A DNA stretch of 48,572 nucleotides. It comes from SIG622 sp045604705. GTDB lineage: Bacteria; Bacillota; Clostridia; Oscillospirales; CAG-382. The notes under the pieces were generated by a model. That model made no database searches. It saw nothing but the letters and a program-made list of their open reading frames with translations, and was not told the origin of the DNA. Below, in pieces: positions 7,285 through 15,318 of this stretch; within the stretch, counting starts at the first letter, position 1, and every line of letters starts with the position of its first letter. The position numbers were made by a program, and so were the translations under genes. The stretch is taken from assembly GCA_045604705.1 (NCBI GenBank), contig JAZUOO010000044.1, forward strand, positions 1 to 48,572, written 5' to 3'.

Positions 7285-8838
7285 TTAAGAATCCGACCTC
7301 GGAATAACAACAGCCTTCCTTGAACCAAAATCATTTTCCGTAAGCTCCATCCCATTGACCGCAAGCAAAGCCTTTGGTGAGACCTTATACTTTTTAGCAC
7401 ACGACCAAACCGTATCCTTGTCGCAAGGATAATAAAGTATGTATTCCGATTTGTCACGGCAAAATTCGCATTCCGTGTCAATTTCAAGAGCCGTGACTGT
7501 TCGCACCGTTTTTCTTCCGTAAGCACAACAGCATATCCCAAGCGTTATCTCGCATTTTATCTCGCCGTTTTCTATCTTGCAGTCACACTTCTTCACATAA
7601 GCCTCAGCGTCAAACCTACATCTGTCCGGGATAAACTCCAACTCGTGCTCCGACTGCGCCTTGAAATTAAATGCCGTATTCACGCTTTCAAGTCCGCCTT
7701 GTTCATTTGTTCCGAGGAGTCTTAGTGCCGCACGCAGATTAAACACCGGCGTTTTTCCAAGGAGCTCTGTGGAAACAACACTCACCGAAATACTTTTTGA
7801 AACAATATCGGTAATACTTCCAAGATTTGCCCTTATATCCTCATTTACACGGACAGTTTCATCCGTACCGCACACAAAGGAATCATAAACAATATTTTTC
7901 AATTCACAATCACACTCGTATCCTGTACAAAAAGCATCACAGAGAAGCTCCTCTTGCGCAGTGTAAAAAACTTTTGAGGAAAGAACTATCCCCGCAGAAA
8001 CCGAGCACATTGATGACTCTCCGTAATTATTCTGAACAGGATCGGTACTAAGTGACAAGACAGCTGCCCGTGTAACAATAAACGCTCCATCGGGAATATC
8101 ACCGGCATCTATAGTTCCGTTAAAATCCAGCTCCTTTTCAAAGGATATATATTGTTCTCCATCCTCGTCTTGCGCGAGATAAAGGCAACAAAGTTCCAAA
8201 GTTCCGTTGTAATTCACCTTGCCGTCACGGCAATAAGCGGACACCGAGGACACACCGCAGTCGGAGAAAACCATTTCCGTTATCTCCGGCATCCCTTCGT
8301 CAAGAGGAACATTGTCCTCAAAGGTCACTTCACACTTGGGAAGCTTCGTAAGCTCCAAAAGCTCGGTCTTTTTACACAGCTTGTGCACAGTATCGCTTTC
8401 CTCAGTATCAAAGATTTCCGTCTTTTTCACCGTAACAGCCTCTGCACAGACGGATACCTTGCATGATACCCCGAGCTTCCTTGGTGACATGAGCTGACCT
8501 CTCTCCTCTGAAACCGAGCAGTTGAGATCAAAATATCCCGAATCCTTCACCGCATCTTCAATACCTTTTGCGGGGAAAGTATGGGAAAAATCCGCAGACG
8601 CCGAAGCACATTTAAGTTTGTCCTTAAAATCTGAAAGATATATGACAAAAAAATTAATGTGACCCCTTACATAAAGCGAATCCTTTACCGCCTCACACTC
8701 ATCCGCACAAGCTCTTGTCGAAACCTTTACAATCCTTGAGGCGTTTGGCAGATATTCCGGAAGACTTATCTCACAGGAAACATTTTTCTCCGTTCTTTCA
8801 AAAAAGCTTTTCTCATAACAGGGTAGATATTTTTCCAT
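7285..8838 (-). CDS. sipL: SipL-like spore morphogenesis protein (DUF3794 repeats plus C-terminal LysM)
   Basis: The 517-residue protein has a good AAAGGAG 8 nt before its ATG. Most of its length is divergent DUF3794-type beta segments (for example SLPEYLPNASRIVKVSTRA near the N-terminus). The last 55 residues (about 463-512) form a LysM domain: YILYYPCDKDTVWSCAKKYK then SPKALLAVNGMELTENDF. This architecture and length match SipL of C. difficile, whose LysM domain binds the coat basement ATPase SpoIVA around the forespore. The neighbouring spoVM encodes the peptide that anchors SpoIVA to the forespore membrane, which supports the assignment. Expression is expected in the mother cell. I could not identify a convincing sigma-E promoter. 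Confidence 0.85.
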   Translation of the reverse strand: MEKYLPCYEKSFFERTEKNVSCEISLPEYLPNASRIVKVSTRACADECEAVKDSLYVRGHINFFVIYLSDFKDKLKCASASADFSHTFPAKGIEDAVKDSGYFDLNCSVSEERGQLMSPRKLGVSCKVSVCAEAVTVKKTEIFDTEESDTVHKLCKKTELLELTKLPKCEVTFEDNVPLDEGMPEITEMVFSDCGVSSVSAYCRDGKVNYNGTLELCCLYLAQDEDGEQYISFEKELDFNGTIDAGDIPDGAFIVTRAAVLSLSTDPVQNNYGESSMCSVSAGIVLSSKVFYTAQEELLCDAFCTGYECDCELKNIVYDSFVCGTDETVRVNEDIRANLGSITDIVSKSISVSVVSTELLGKTPVFNLRAALRLLGTNEQGGLESVNTAFNFKAQSEHELEFIPDRCRFDAEAYVKKCDCKIENGEIKCEITLGICCCAYGRKTVRTVTALEIDTECEFCRDKSEYILYYPCDKDTVWSCAKKYKVSPKALLAVNGMELTENDFGSRKAVVIPRSDS

Positions 8839-8933
8839 AAATCCAACTCCTTTTTAAAATTTCAGTCTGCACATTCCATGCAAACCACTCTTTATAAGAA
8901 TATATTCAGAAATAACTCCATTTATGACAACAA

Positions 8934-8961
8934 AAATAAAAAAAGAGCCGAACGCTCGGCC
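8934..8961 (-). terminator. terminator after spoVM
   Basis: Minus strand GCCGA (8960-8956), loop GCGT, TCGGC (8951-8947), then TCTTTTTTT. It lies about 40 bp past the spoVM stop. Confidence 0.75.
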
Positions 8962-8999
8962 CAATAATAAATTCCGTATTTCGTAAAACTGTAAAATAC

Positions 9000-9080
9000 C
9001 TATTGTTTTCCGGGGATTCCCGCAAACCATCTGATAAGCGGTGCAATTATCTTTGGAGCTTTAAGTACAATAATCTTCAT
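9000..9080 (-). CDS. spoVM: stage V sporulation protein M, SpoVM (26-residue membrane-curvature peptide)
   Basis: The frame encodes MKIIVLKAPKIIAPLIRWFA plus GIPGKQ, 26 residues, exactly the length of B. subtilis SpoVM. Pro9 and Lys10 fall at the same positions as in the Bacillus peptide (KLPK). The rest forms the expected amphipathic helix, with Lys/Arg on one face and Ile/Leu/Trp/Phe on the other. The ATG at 9080 lies 6 nt after GGAGGT. An in-frame ATG at 9086 is too close to that site. SpoVM recognises the convex forespore membrane and anchors SpoIVA, so its place beside a SipL-like gene is functionally coherent. A terminator follows. It is easily missed because of its size. Confidence 0.9.
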   Translation of the reverse strand: MKIIVLKAPKIIAPLIRWFAGIPGKQ

Positions 9081-9103
9081 AGCCATACCTCCGCAAGGTA
9101 CAG

Positions 9104-9256
9104 TCAGTGAACGGAAAAAATATAGAAGATACCTGCAGCAATAAGAAGCGAAGCCTGAACAAACACTATCGCTGCGGAAGGAAGTATCGAGCACATAAGG
9201 ATACTTACCCCGAAGGAAAGTATAAATATTCCGATAAGAGCCGACAGTTTCTTCAT
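9104..9256 (-). CDS. 50-residue two-span membrane protein upstream of spoVM
   Basis: The frame starts at ATG 9256 and encodes MKKLSALIGIFILSFGVSIL followed by a short loop and SAAIVFVQASLLIAAGIFYI before FSVH and a stop. Two hydrophobic helices separated by MCSILP give a hairpin topology. The stop lies 23 bp upstream of the spoVM start, so the two are very likely co-transcribed and the product probably acts in the same sporulation step. The ribosome site is only moderate (AGGTAACGG). I recognise no family. Codon use and start spacing make it a credible gene. Confidence 0.65.
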   Translation of the reverse strand: MKKLSALIGIFILSFGVSILMCSILPSAAIVFVQASLLIAAGIFYIFSVH

Positions 9257-9301
9257 TTTCCGTTACCTGCTTTCCAAAATTTCCCAAAAGTCGGGATACC
9301 A

Positions 9302-9329
9302 TATTATATGCGGAATACCTTTATACAGT
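9302..9329 (-). promoter_or_regulatory. possible mother-cell (sigma-K/sigma-E class) promoter for the spoVM pair
   Basis: Minus strand: AC (9329-9328), 17 bp, CATATAATA (9310-9302), matching the CATAnnnTA -10 of the sigma-E/sigma-K family. The -35 is only a dinucleotide match. It lies about 45 bp upstream of the small membrane protein start. Confidence 0.4.
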
Positions 9330-9446
9330 TCCTATTTTAAAAAATAATATTTCAGATTTTCTTTTGAAATCCAAAATACAAACAGAATAGTGTACAAAAA
9401 CTTCACCGAACCTTCATCCTTTGCCGAAATCTCGAACCCACACGCA

Positions 9447-9477
9447 TTGACACACACAGAGCCCGATTCATATAATA
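9447..9477 (+). promoter_or_regulatory. promoter of dpaAB, readable as sigma-A or sigma-K
   Basis: TTGACA (9447-9452), 18 bp, TATAAT (9471-9476) fits sigma-A. The same bases give an AC-rich -35 (ACACACA) about 15 bp before CATATAATA (9469-9477), which fits sigma-K, the factor that drives spoVF in Bacillus. Sequence alone does not separate the two. Confidence 0.5.
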
Positions 9478-9517
9478 CCGTAGCCGAGTTATCGGCACAT
9501 TTGAAAGGACGGTACAT

Positions 9518-10387
9518 ATGAATAATATAAAAGTCGCCTTCATATCCGGAGGTAAAAGAATGCTTTACTGCGCAGAGTATCTTGGTGAAAAAGGTATAGA
9601 ATGCGCAGTCTACGGTTTTGATAACATCTTTGCAAAAAGCCGGTCAACACGTTGCACAAGTCTTGAAAGCTGTATGGGGAATGCCTGTGCTGTTATCCTG
9701 CCCACCCCCTTGTCAAAGGACGGCATAAATGTCAACGGTTCAAATATCCCCATAAAGCTTTGCGATGTATTCTCAAGGATTCCAAAGGAAGTCCCCGTTT
9801 TCGCCGGTGCAGTCACCGAGAAAGCACGAGTTATCGCAAAACAGTATGACATAGAAATCTACGATTACTTGGAAGACGAGAACCTCGCAGAAAAAAACGC
9901 CCTCGCCACCGCTGAAGGAGCCCTTTATCTTATGATGCGTACCGGCGATAAGACCATTCGCGACAGTGCGTGCCTTGTCTCAGGCTACGGCAGAATAGGA
10001 AAATACATTTCAAATATACTTACAAGCCTCGGTGCAAAGGTAACGGTTCTGGCACGTCGCGAACTGTCAAGAACTAAAGCTCGTTTAGATGGTTGCAGTA
10101 CCACCGACCTCGAAAACCTCCCCTCAATAATCGGAAGCTTCGACTATATAATAAACACAGTCCCCGCCAGGATTTTTACCGAGAGGGAACTGTCAAAAAT
10201 GTCAAGCAAACAGATTTACATTGAGCTTGCAAGCGATCCCTACGGTACTGAAAAAAAGACCGCCGACAGATACAACATCGAGATTACCGACGGCAGTGCA
10301 CTTCCTTCAAAATACTGTCCTGCAAGTGCAGGCGGATATATTGCTGAAAAGCTATTAATTGAATTTGAGAAGGGAGGACTCATATGA
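9518..10387 (+). CDS. dpaA: dipicolinate synthase subunit A (DpaA/SpoVFA)
   Basis: The 289-residue dehydrogenase-like subunit works with DpaB to convert 4-hydroxy-tetrahydrodipicolinate to dipicolinic acid, the calcium-chelated core component of spores. Evidence: MNNIKVAFISGGKRMLYCAE at the N-terminus, the family segment AVILPTPLSKDG, and an NAD(P)-type Rossmann motif (VSGYGRIGKYI, about residues 154-164). The C-terminal segment is SALPSKYCPASAGGYIAEKL. A GAAAGGA ribosome site precedes the ATG. The last codons overlap dpaB by 4 bp (ATGA), indicating translational coupling. Dipicolinate is made in the mother cell, so the promoter at 9447-9477 may be under sigma-K. Many Clostridia lack dpaAB and use EtfA instead, so this genome belongs to the dpaAB-bearing set. 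Confidence 0.94.
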   Translation: MNNIKVAFISGGKRMLYCAEYLGEKGIECAVYGFDNIFAKSRSTRCTSLESCMGNACAVILPTPLSKDGINVNGSNIPIKLCDVFSRIPKEVPVFAGAVTEKARVIAKQYDIEIYDYLEDENLAEKNALATAEGALYLMMRTGDKTIRDSACLVSGYGRIGKYISNILTSLGAKVTVLARRELSRTKARLDGCSTTDLENLPSIIGSFDYIINTVPARIFTERELSKMSSKQIYIELASDPYGTEKKTADRYNIEITDGSALPSKYCPASAGGYIAEKLLIEFEKGGLI

Positions 10388-10944
10388 CAGGCTTTGCATT
10401 TTGCGGCTCATTTTGCAGTCACGAAGCATCTCTCACGGTTATGCACGAATTCCTGGACAAAGGATGTGATCTGCTTCCCATAATGTCCGAAAAAGTCTAC
10501 ACAACCGACACAAGATTCGGGAAAGCCGCCGACTTCATAAATACTGTAGAAGCTCTCACCGGGAAACAAGTGATCCACACAATAGAATCCGCTGAACCCA
10601 TAGGTCCAAAAATAAAACTCGATGCCCTCATAATTTGTCCCTGTACAGGCAACACCGCTGCAAAAATGGCACACGGTATATGCGACACCTCCGTCACAAT
10701 GGCGGCAAAAGCCCATCTTCGCAACGAGAAACCCCTTGTTATTGCCTATGCCTCCAACGACGCACTCTCCATGTCTGCTCCAAACATCGGATTGCTCCTA
10801 CAGCGAAAGAACGTCTACTTCGTTCCACTTGCCCAGGACGACCCTCAAAACAAACCCCGTTCCATGGTCTGTGACTTTCAAAGAGTATATGAAACCTACC
10901 AAAACGCCATCTGCGGAAAACAGACCCAAAAGATAATGCTCTAA
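10384..10944 (+). CDS. dpaB: dipicolinate synthase subunit B (DpaB/SpoVFB), flavoprotein
   Basis: The 186-residue flavoprotein-fold subunit of dipicolinate synthase overlaps dpaA by 4 bp. It has the family opening MTGFAFCGSFCSHEASL, the FMN-binding-type segment IICPCTGNTAAKMAHGICD and a PLVIAYASNDALS strand, as in UbiX/Dfp-like flavoproteins. It ends after VPLAQDDPQNKPRSMVCDF, a region conserved among SpoVFB proteins. With DpaA it forms the cytosolic mother-cell complex that makes DPA. A stem-loop terminator at 10956-10990 ends the two-gene operon. The length is normal and nothing is missing. Confidence 0.94.
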   Translation: MTGFAFCGSFCSHEASLTVMHEFLDKGCDLLPIMSEKVYTTDTRFGKAADFINTVEALTGKQVIHTIESAEPIGPKIKLDALIICPCTGNTAAKMAHGICDTSVTMAAKAHLRNEKPLVIAYASNDALSMSAPNIGLLLQRKNVYFVPLAQDDPQNKPRSMVCDFQRVYETYQNAICGKQTQKIML

Positions 10945-10955
10945 AGAGAATTCCA

Positions 10956-10990
10956 ATGCGGTAAGATTGTTCTGCCGCATAATTTTTTTT
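10956..10990 (+). terminator. dpaAB terminator
   Basis: ATGCGG (10956-10961) pairs with CCGCAT (10975-10980) and is followed by AA and eight T (10983-10990). The rest of the 298-bp gap up to rimO is AT-rich. It shows only one unsupported 37-codon frame without a ribosome site, and the rimO promoter. Confidence 0.85.
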
Positions 10991-11175
10991 GCAAACAACG
11001 GTATTGTGAAAACCAAAAATATAATTCTTAGTGATTGGGTTTCTTATGTTAGATTTGGATAAAATTAACATTATTCCATCAGAAGTCAATTGCTTTTGCT
11101 GTATTTTTTCGTTTTGGTTTTACATCTATTGTAACTCTACAAAATCATTTAATATGTAAACATTTAAATCCCCTC

Positions 11176-11204
11176 TTGAAAATTTCGTCAAACTGTGATA
11201 TAAT
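11176..11204 (+). promoter_or_regulatory. sigma-A promoter of the rimO operon
   Basis: TTGAAA (11176-11181), 17 bp, TATAAT (11199-11204), 38 bp before the rimO ATG. Confidence 0.8.
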
Positions 11205-11242
11205 AACATGAATTTATATACATATATTGAAAGGAAACCAAA

Positions 11243-12601
11243 ATGTCCGACAAAAAAATAAAAGTGGGTTTTGTATCACTGGGCTGTGAAAAGAACAGAG
11301 TTGATACCGAAGTGATGCTTAAGAAACTCATAGACGCGGGAATGGAGATAGTCCCGGAGGATATAGATGCAGACGTAATAGTTATAAATACCTGTGCTTT
11401 CATAGAAAACGCAAAAAAGGAAGCAATAGAAAACATCCTCGACGTTGCATGGCTTCGTGAAAACAGAGCTTTAAAGGGAATTGTCGTAACAGGTTGCATG
11501 GCTCAAAGATACGGTGAAGAGCTGTTCCGTGAGCTTCCTGAAATAGATGCCCTTATCGGTGTCGGTGACCTTGGAAGTATAGTTGAAGCCGTAAAAACAG
11601 CCTACGAAAAAGGCGGTGCAGGCGATGACAGAGAAAGCAAATATTGCTGTATCACCAAAGCGGAAAATCAAGTGCTTGGCGAGGATAGAGTAATAACAAC
11701 CCCCGAATACTCCACCTACATAAAGATTTCCGAGGGCTGTGACAACCGCTGTACCTACTGTGCCATCCCAATGATTCGCGGTAAATTCAGGTCACGTCCC
11801 ATAGAAGACGTAGTCCGTGAAGCAAAGGAACTTGCCGAAATGGGAACAACTGAGCTTATCCTTATATCACAGGACACAACAAGATACGGTCTCGACCTCT
11901 ACGGTGAACTCAAACTCCCCGAACTCCTGCGTGAACTCTGCAAAATAGAAAAGCTCCACTGGATAAGAATCATGTACTGCTATCCCGAGGAAACAACCGA
12001 CGAGCTTATTGACGTTATTGCAACCGAGGAAAAGATAGTAAAATACATAGATATGCCCATTCAGCACATCTCCGACAAAATCCTAAAGCTCATGAACCGC
12101 CGTGGTGACAGTGCCCTTATCAAGGATAGAATCAAAGCCCTTCGTGAAAAAATCCCCGGTGTAATCATAAGAACTACCGTAATCGTTGGTTTTCCCGGTG
12201 AAAAAGGCGAAGATTTTGCCACACTTGCAAAATTCCTGAAGGAAACAAAATTCGACAGACTCGGTGTGTTCACCTACTCCGAAGAAGAGGGTACAGCTGC
12301 AGCAAATTTCCCGGACAAAGTCTCGGAAAAGCAAATGCAAAGACGCTGTGACAGCCTTATGCATGACCAGCTTGACACCCACGAAAAGCTAAACGAAAAG
12401 ATGATAGGCGAAACCCTTGAAGTCCTGTGCGAAGGCTTTGACCCGGTATCCGAAACATATTACGGCAGAAGCAAATTCGATGCACCGGATATAGATGGTA
12501 AGGTATACTTTGAAAAAACAAGAAACGTCCTTGAGGGCGAATACGTAAACATAAAAATCCGTGAGGTTGTGGAATATGACCTTGTGGGTGACCTTGTATA
12601 A
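11243..12601 (+). CDS. rimO: ribosomal protein S12 methylthiotransferase RimO
   Basis: RimO is a radical SAM enzyme with two [4Fe-4S] clusters that methylthiolates an aspartate of ribosomal protein S12. The 452 residues carry the UPF0004 N-terminal domain with its three cluster cysteines (Cys15 in SLGCEKNRVD, Cys51 in INTCAF, Cys85 in VTGCMAQRY). The radical SAM motif CDNRCTYC is at 166-173, and a C-terminal TRAM domain starts near 388 (GETLEVLCEGFD). The SLGCEKNRVDTE opening separates RimO from the tRNA-acting MiaB. It is first in a plus-strand run with pgsA (14 bp apart) and cysS. Length and motifs are complete. Confidence 0.96.
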   Translation: MSDKKIKVGFVSLGCEKNRVDTEVMLKKLIDAGMEIVPEDIDADVIVINTCAFIENAKKEAIENILDVAWLRENRALKGIVVTGCMAQRYGEELFRELPEIDALIGVGDLGSIVEAVKTAYEKGGAGDDRESKYCCITKAENQVLGEDRVITTPEYSTYIKISEGCDNRCTYCAIPMIRGKFRSRPIEDVVREAKELAEMGTTELILISQDTTRYGLDLYGELKLPELLRELCKIEKLHWIRIMYCYPEETTDELIDVIATEEKIVKYIDMPIQHISDKILKLMNRRGDSALIKDRIKALREKIPGVIIRTTVIVGFPGEKGEDFATLAKFLKETKFDRLGVFTYSEEEGTAAANFPDKVSEKQMQRRCDSLMHDQLDTHEKLNEKMIGETLEVLCEGFDPVSETYYGRSKFDAPDIDGKVYFEKTRNVLEGEYVNIKIREVVEYDLVGDLV

Positions 12602-12615
12602 GAGAGGAGCACATC

Positions 12616-13194
12616 ATGAATCTACCGAATAAACTTACAATGCTCAGAGTAATACTCGTACCCTTTTTCCTCGCAGCAATGATGATACCGTCCGATGTTG
12701 TAGCAGAGCCGATTACAAGAATCGTTGCGGCAGTTATCTTCGCAGTAACGGCATTCACTGATTTTGTTGACGGAAAGATAGCAAGAAAATATAACCTTGT
12801 TACAAATTTCGGCAAGTTTATGGATTCGCTCGCAGATAAATTCATGGTCATATCTGCATTCTTCGGTGCAACCGCAAGATATGATTATCTTACTGACATA
12901 TTCGTATGGATTACACTCATAGTAGTATTCCGTGAGCTCGCAATAACATCTCTTCGTCTTATTGCTTCAAATACCGCGGGTAAAGTTATCGCAGCAGCAT
13001 GGGCAGGAAAAATCAAGACATTTTCACAGTGCATCTGCATTCTCGCAATATTTCTTGAGCCGTTGATTCCCTTTGCAATTTTTAATCAATATCACGTTAT
13101 AACATGGGCTTCTGCAGCAGTAATGACATTCTTCACAATCTATTCCGGAATTCAGTATTTCATCTCATATAAAGAATTCCTCTCACAAGATTAA
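12616..13194 (+). CDS. pgsA: CDP-diacylglycerol--glycerol-3-phosphate 3-phosphatidyltransferase
   Basis: PgsA makes phosphatidylglycerol phosphate, the first committed step to phosphatidylglycerol and cardiolipin, in the cytoplasmic membrane. The 192-residue protein opens MNLPNKLTMLRVILVPFFLA and has several membrane helices. It contains the complete CDP-alcohol phosphotransferase signature DG-x2-AR-x8-G-x3-D-x3-D (DGKIARKYNLVTNFGKFMDS, then LAD, near residue 54). A GAGAGGAG ribosome site lies 8 bp after the rimO stop. The rimO-pgsA order is common in Firmicutes. The protein is a little long at its C-terminus but otherwise typical. Confidence 0.95.
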   Translation: MNLPNKLTMLRVILVPFFLAAMMIPSDVVAEPITRIVAAVIFAVTAFTDFVDGKIARKYNLVTNFGKFMDSLADKFMVISAFFGATARYDYLTDIFVWITLIVVFRELAITSLRLIASNTAGKVIAAAWAGKIKTFSQCICILAIFLEPLIPFAIFNQYHVITWASAAVMTFFTIYSGIQYFISYKEFLSQD

Positions 13195-13229
13195 ACAACA
13201 ATGATAAAAATAACATCAGGAGAACAACC

Positions 13230-14675
13230 ATGAAGCTATTCAACTCACTTTCAAGGCAAAAAGAAGAATTCACTACAATAGAACCCGGAAAAGTAAAAAT
13301 GTACGCCTGCGGACCTACCGTATATAATTTTTTCCATATCGGTAACGCCCGTTGTTTCATAATTTTCGACTTTCTCCGTCGTTACCTCGAATACAGAGGC
13401 TATGAAGTAACATTTGTCCAGAATTTTACCGACATCGACGATAAAATGATAAAGAAAGCCAACGAAGAAGGTGTAACGGTAAAGGACATTGCAGAAAGAT
13501 ATATCGCAGAATACTACACCGATGCGAAAGGTCTAGGTATAAGACCCGCCTCTATACACCCCAAGGCAACTGAAAATATAGACAGAATCATAGACATCGT
13601 TGCAACCCTGGAAAAAGGCGGTTACGCATACGCAGTAAAGCCCAACGACGAAGCGGAGGGTATGGACGTTTACTACTCAACTCGTGCATTCAAGGGCTAC
13701 GGTCAGCTTTCACACCAATCGGTTGACGACCTTCTTCAGGGTGCAAGCGAAAGAACATACATCGACGATATAAAGAAAGATCCCCTCGACTTCGCCCTCT
13801 GGAAAGCCGCAAAGCCCGGCGAGCCCTCCTGGGACTCTCCATGGGGTAAAGGCAGACCCGGCTGGCATATCGAATGTCCCGCAATGGTGAAGAACTTCCT
13901 CGGTGACAATATAGACATCCACTGCGGAGGTCAGGATCTTACATTCCCTCATCATGAAAATGAGATAGCACAGTCCGAAGCTTACGATGAGTGCTGCGGC
14001 TGCAAGGATACACAGTTCGCAAAATTCTGGCTTCACAACGCCTATATCAACGTAGATGGAGAAAAGATGGCAAAATCAGCAGGCAACTTTTTCACAGTAA
14101 GAGATGCTGCAAAAATCTATGGCTACGATTCCATAAGATACTTCATCATCTCCGCACACTACAGAAGCCCGGTAAACTTTTCCGAGGACACATTAAAGCA
14201 GGCAAAATCCGCACTTGAAAGACTCCACACTTGCGAAGAAAACCTCAAATTCAGACTCGGTGTAGCATCTGACTCCGCAATTACGGACGAGGAAAAGACA
14301 CTTCTCGAAAAGCTCACAGCCCACAAGACAGACATGATAGAAGCCCTTGACGACGACTTCAACACAGCCAACGGCGTAGCGTCAATCTTTGAACTCTGCT
14401 CCGACATAAACATGGCACTGCGTGACAACAACCTCTCCAAGGAATTCCTCTCCAAGGCGAATGACCTCTATACAGAGCTTCTTGTACTCTTCGGTTTTGA
14501 AAAGAAAATCGAAGCAGCAGGCGACGAGGAAGAAATCGAAGCAATGATAGCCGAAAGAACCGCCGCAAAGAAAGCCAAGAACTACGCCGAAGCAGACAGA
14601 ATCAGAGACGAGCTCAAAGCAAAGGGCATTATTCTCGAGGATACTCCACAGGGCGTTAAATGGAAAAGAGCGTAA
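13230..14675 (+). CDS. cysS: cysteinyl-tRNA synthetase
   Basis: Class I aminoacyl-tRNA synthetase, 481 residues, charging tRNA-Cys. It shows the zinc-ligand start MYACGPTVYNFFHIGNAR (HIGH-type motif HIGN), NFTDIDDKMI, WHIECPAM and CGGQDLTFPHHENEIAQSEA with the zinc/cysteine-binding residues. The KMSKS-type motif is KMAKS in GEKMAKSAGNFFTV. The C-terminal DALR-type helical part ends with the family's ILEDTPQGVKWKR. A CAGGAGAA ribosome site precedes the ATG. It is followed by mrnC, a neighbour of cysS in many Firmicutes. Nothing is unusual in length or motifs. Confidence 0.97.
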   Translation: MKLFNSLSRQKEEFTTIEPGKVKMYACGPTVYNFFHIGNARCFIIFDFLRRYLEYRGYEVTFVQNFTDIDDKMIKKANEEGVTVKDIAERYIAEYYTDAKGLGIRPASIHPKATENIDRIIDIVATLEKGGYAYAVKPNDEAEGMDVYYSTRAFKGYGQLSHQSVDDLLQGASERTYIDDIKKDPLDFALWKAAKPGEPSWDSPWGKGRPGWHIECPAMVKNFLGDNIDIHCGGQDLTFPHHENEIAQSEAYDECCGCKDTQFAKFWLHNAYINVDGEKMAKSAGNFFTVRDAAKIYGYDSIRYFIISAHYRSPVNFSEDTLKQAKSALERLHTCEENLKFRLGVASDSAITDEEKTLLEKLTAHKTDMIEALDDDFNTANGVASIFELCSDINMALRDNNLSKEFLSKANDLYTELLVLFGFEKKIEAAGDEEEIEAMIAERTAAKKAKNYAEADRIRDELKAKGIILEDTPQGVKWKRA

Positions 14676-14679
14676 AAGA

Positions 14680-14799
14680 TAAATGCAAAATGCAGAATGC
14701 AGAATTGTATGACCTGTAGGGCGTGACGACCCGGCACGCCGTTCCATGTCATTTATGCAGAATCCCCGTGAGAACCAAAATTTTAATATATTGGTTCTT
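14680..14799. repeat. short intergenic repeats and hairpins between cysS and mrnC
   Basis: Three elements follow one another. First is a tandem ATGCAAA/ATGCAGA run (about 14682-14704). Second is a GC-rich hairpin, GGCGTG with CACGCC around ACGACCCGG (about 14718-14741), resembling dispersed intergenic palindromes. Third is a stem AGAACCAA with TTGGTTCT (about 14772-14799). None has a good T-run. The ATGCA-type tandem recurs at 37079, 42367 and 46663. Confidence 0.5.
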
Positions 14800-14902
14800 A
14801 CCCTCAATCCATTGTATAAATTACAATCATTGCAATTCCTGCAATGACGTACCATAGATGTTTATATCTTCATCGTACGCACTACAAAAAGGAACTTTTC
14901 AC

Positions 14903-15301
14903 ATGACTCCAACACTCATCCCAACCCTTGCACTTGCATACCTCGGAGACTCGGTAATAGAACTCCTTGTCCGTGATATGCTTGTGTCAAAAGGCATCTG
15001 CCACCCAAAGGACTTAAACAAGGCCTCCCGCGACTTTGTAACACTTGAATCCCAAAGTAATGCCGTGGAAAACATTCTGCCACTCCTCACAGAGGACGAG
15101 CTCTCAATGTTCAAACGTGGCAGAAACTCCAAACCCAACACAGTTCCCAAACACGGTGATAGAATCCAGTATCTGCGTGCAACGGGACTTGAAGTGTTGT
15201 TCGGCTACTTATATAAATCCGACAAAATCGACAGAATGAATGAGCTTTTCAAAATCGCATTTTTAACCGAAAAAGAATCCGCAAAAACAGCGGAAGAATA
15301 A
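14903..15301 (+). CDS. mrnC: mini-ribonuclease III
   Basis: Mini-III is an RNase III catalytic domain without an RNA-binding domain. In Bacillus it matures 23S rRNA ends. The start chosen is the ATG at 14903, which has AAAAAGGA upstream; an earlier in-frame ATG at 14858 has none. This gives 132 residues, normal for the family. Visible motifs are LAYLGDSVIELLVRD with the catalytic-type Asp16, and RGRNSK followed by GDRIQYLRATGLEVLFGYLY, the mini-III signature. Its place directly after cysS is conserved in Firmicutes. It is followed by pth 17 bp later. Confidence 0.93.
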   Translation: MTPTLIPTLALAYLGDSVIELLVRDMLVSKGICHPKDLNKASRDFVTLESQSNAVENILPLLTEDELSMFKRGRNSKPNTVPKHGDRIQYLRATGLEVLFGYLYKSDKIDRMNELFKIAFLTEKESAKTAEE

Positions 15302-15318
15302 GGAAAAGGAAAATAGCT

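Noticed and set aside
8839..8900. Sigma-E promoter for the SipL-like gene
   Set aside because: A CATGGAAT and several ATA-rich -35 candidates exist, but none is spaced 13-15 bp apart as required.
9332..9517. 61-codon minus-strand frame in the spoVM-dpaA intergenic region
   Set aside because: It lies antisense to the dpaA promoter, has no ribosome site and does not resemble a known protein.
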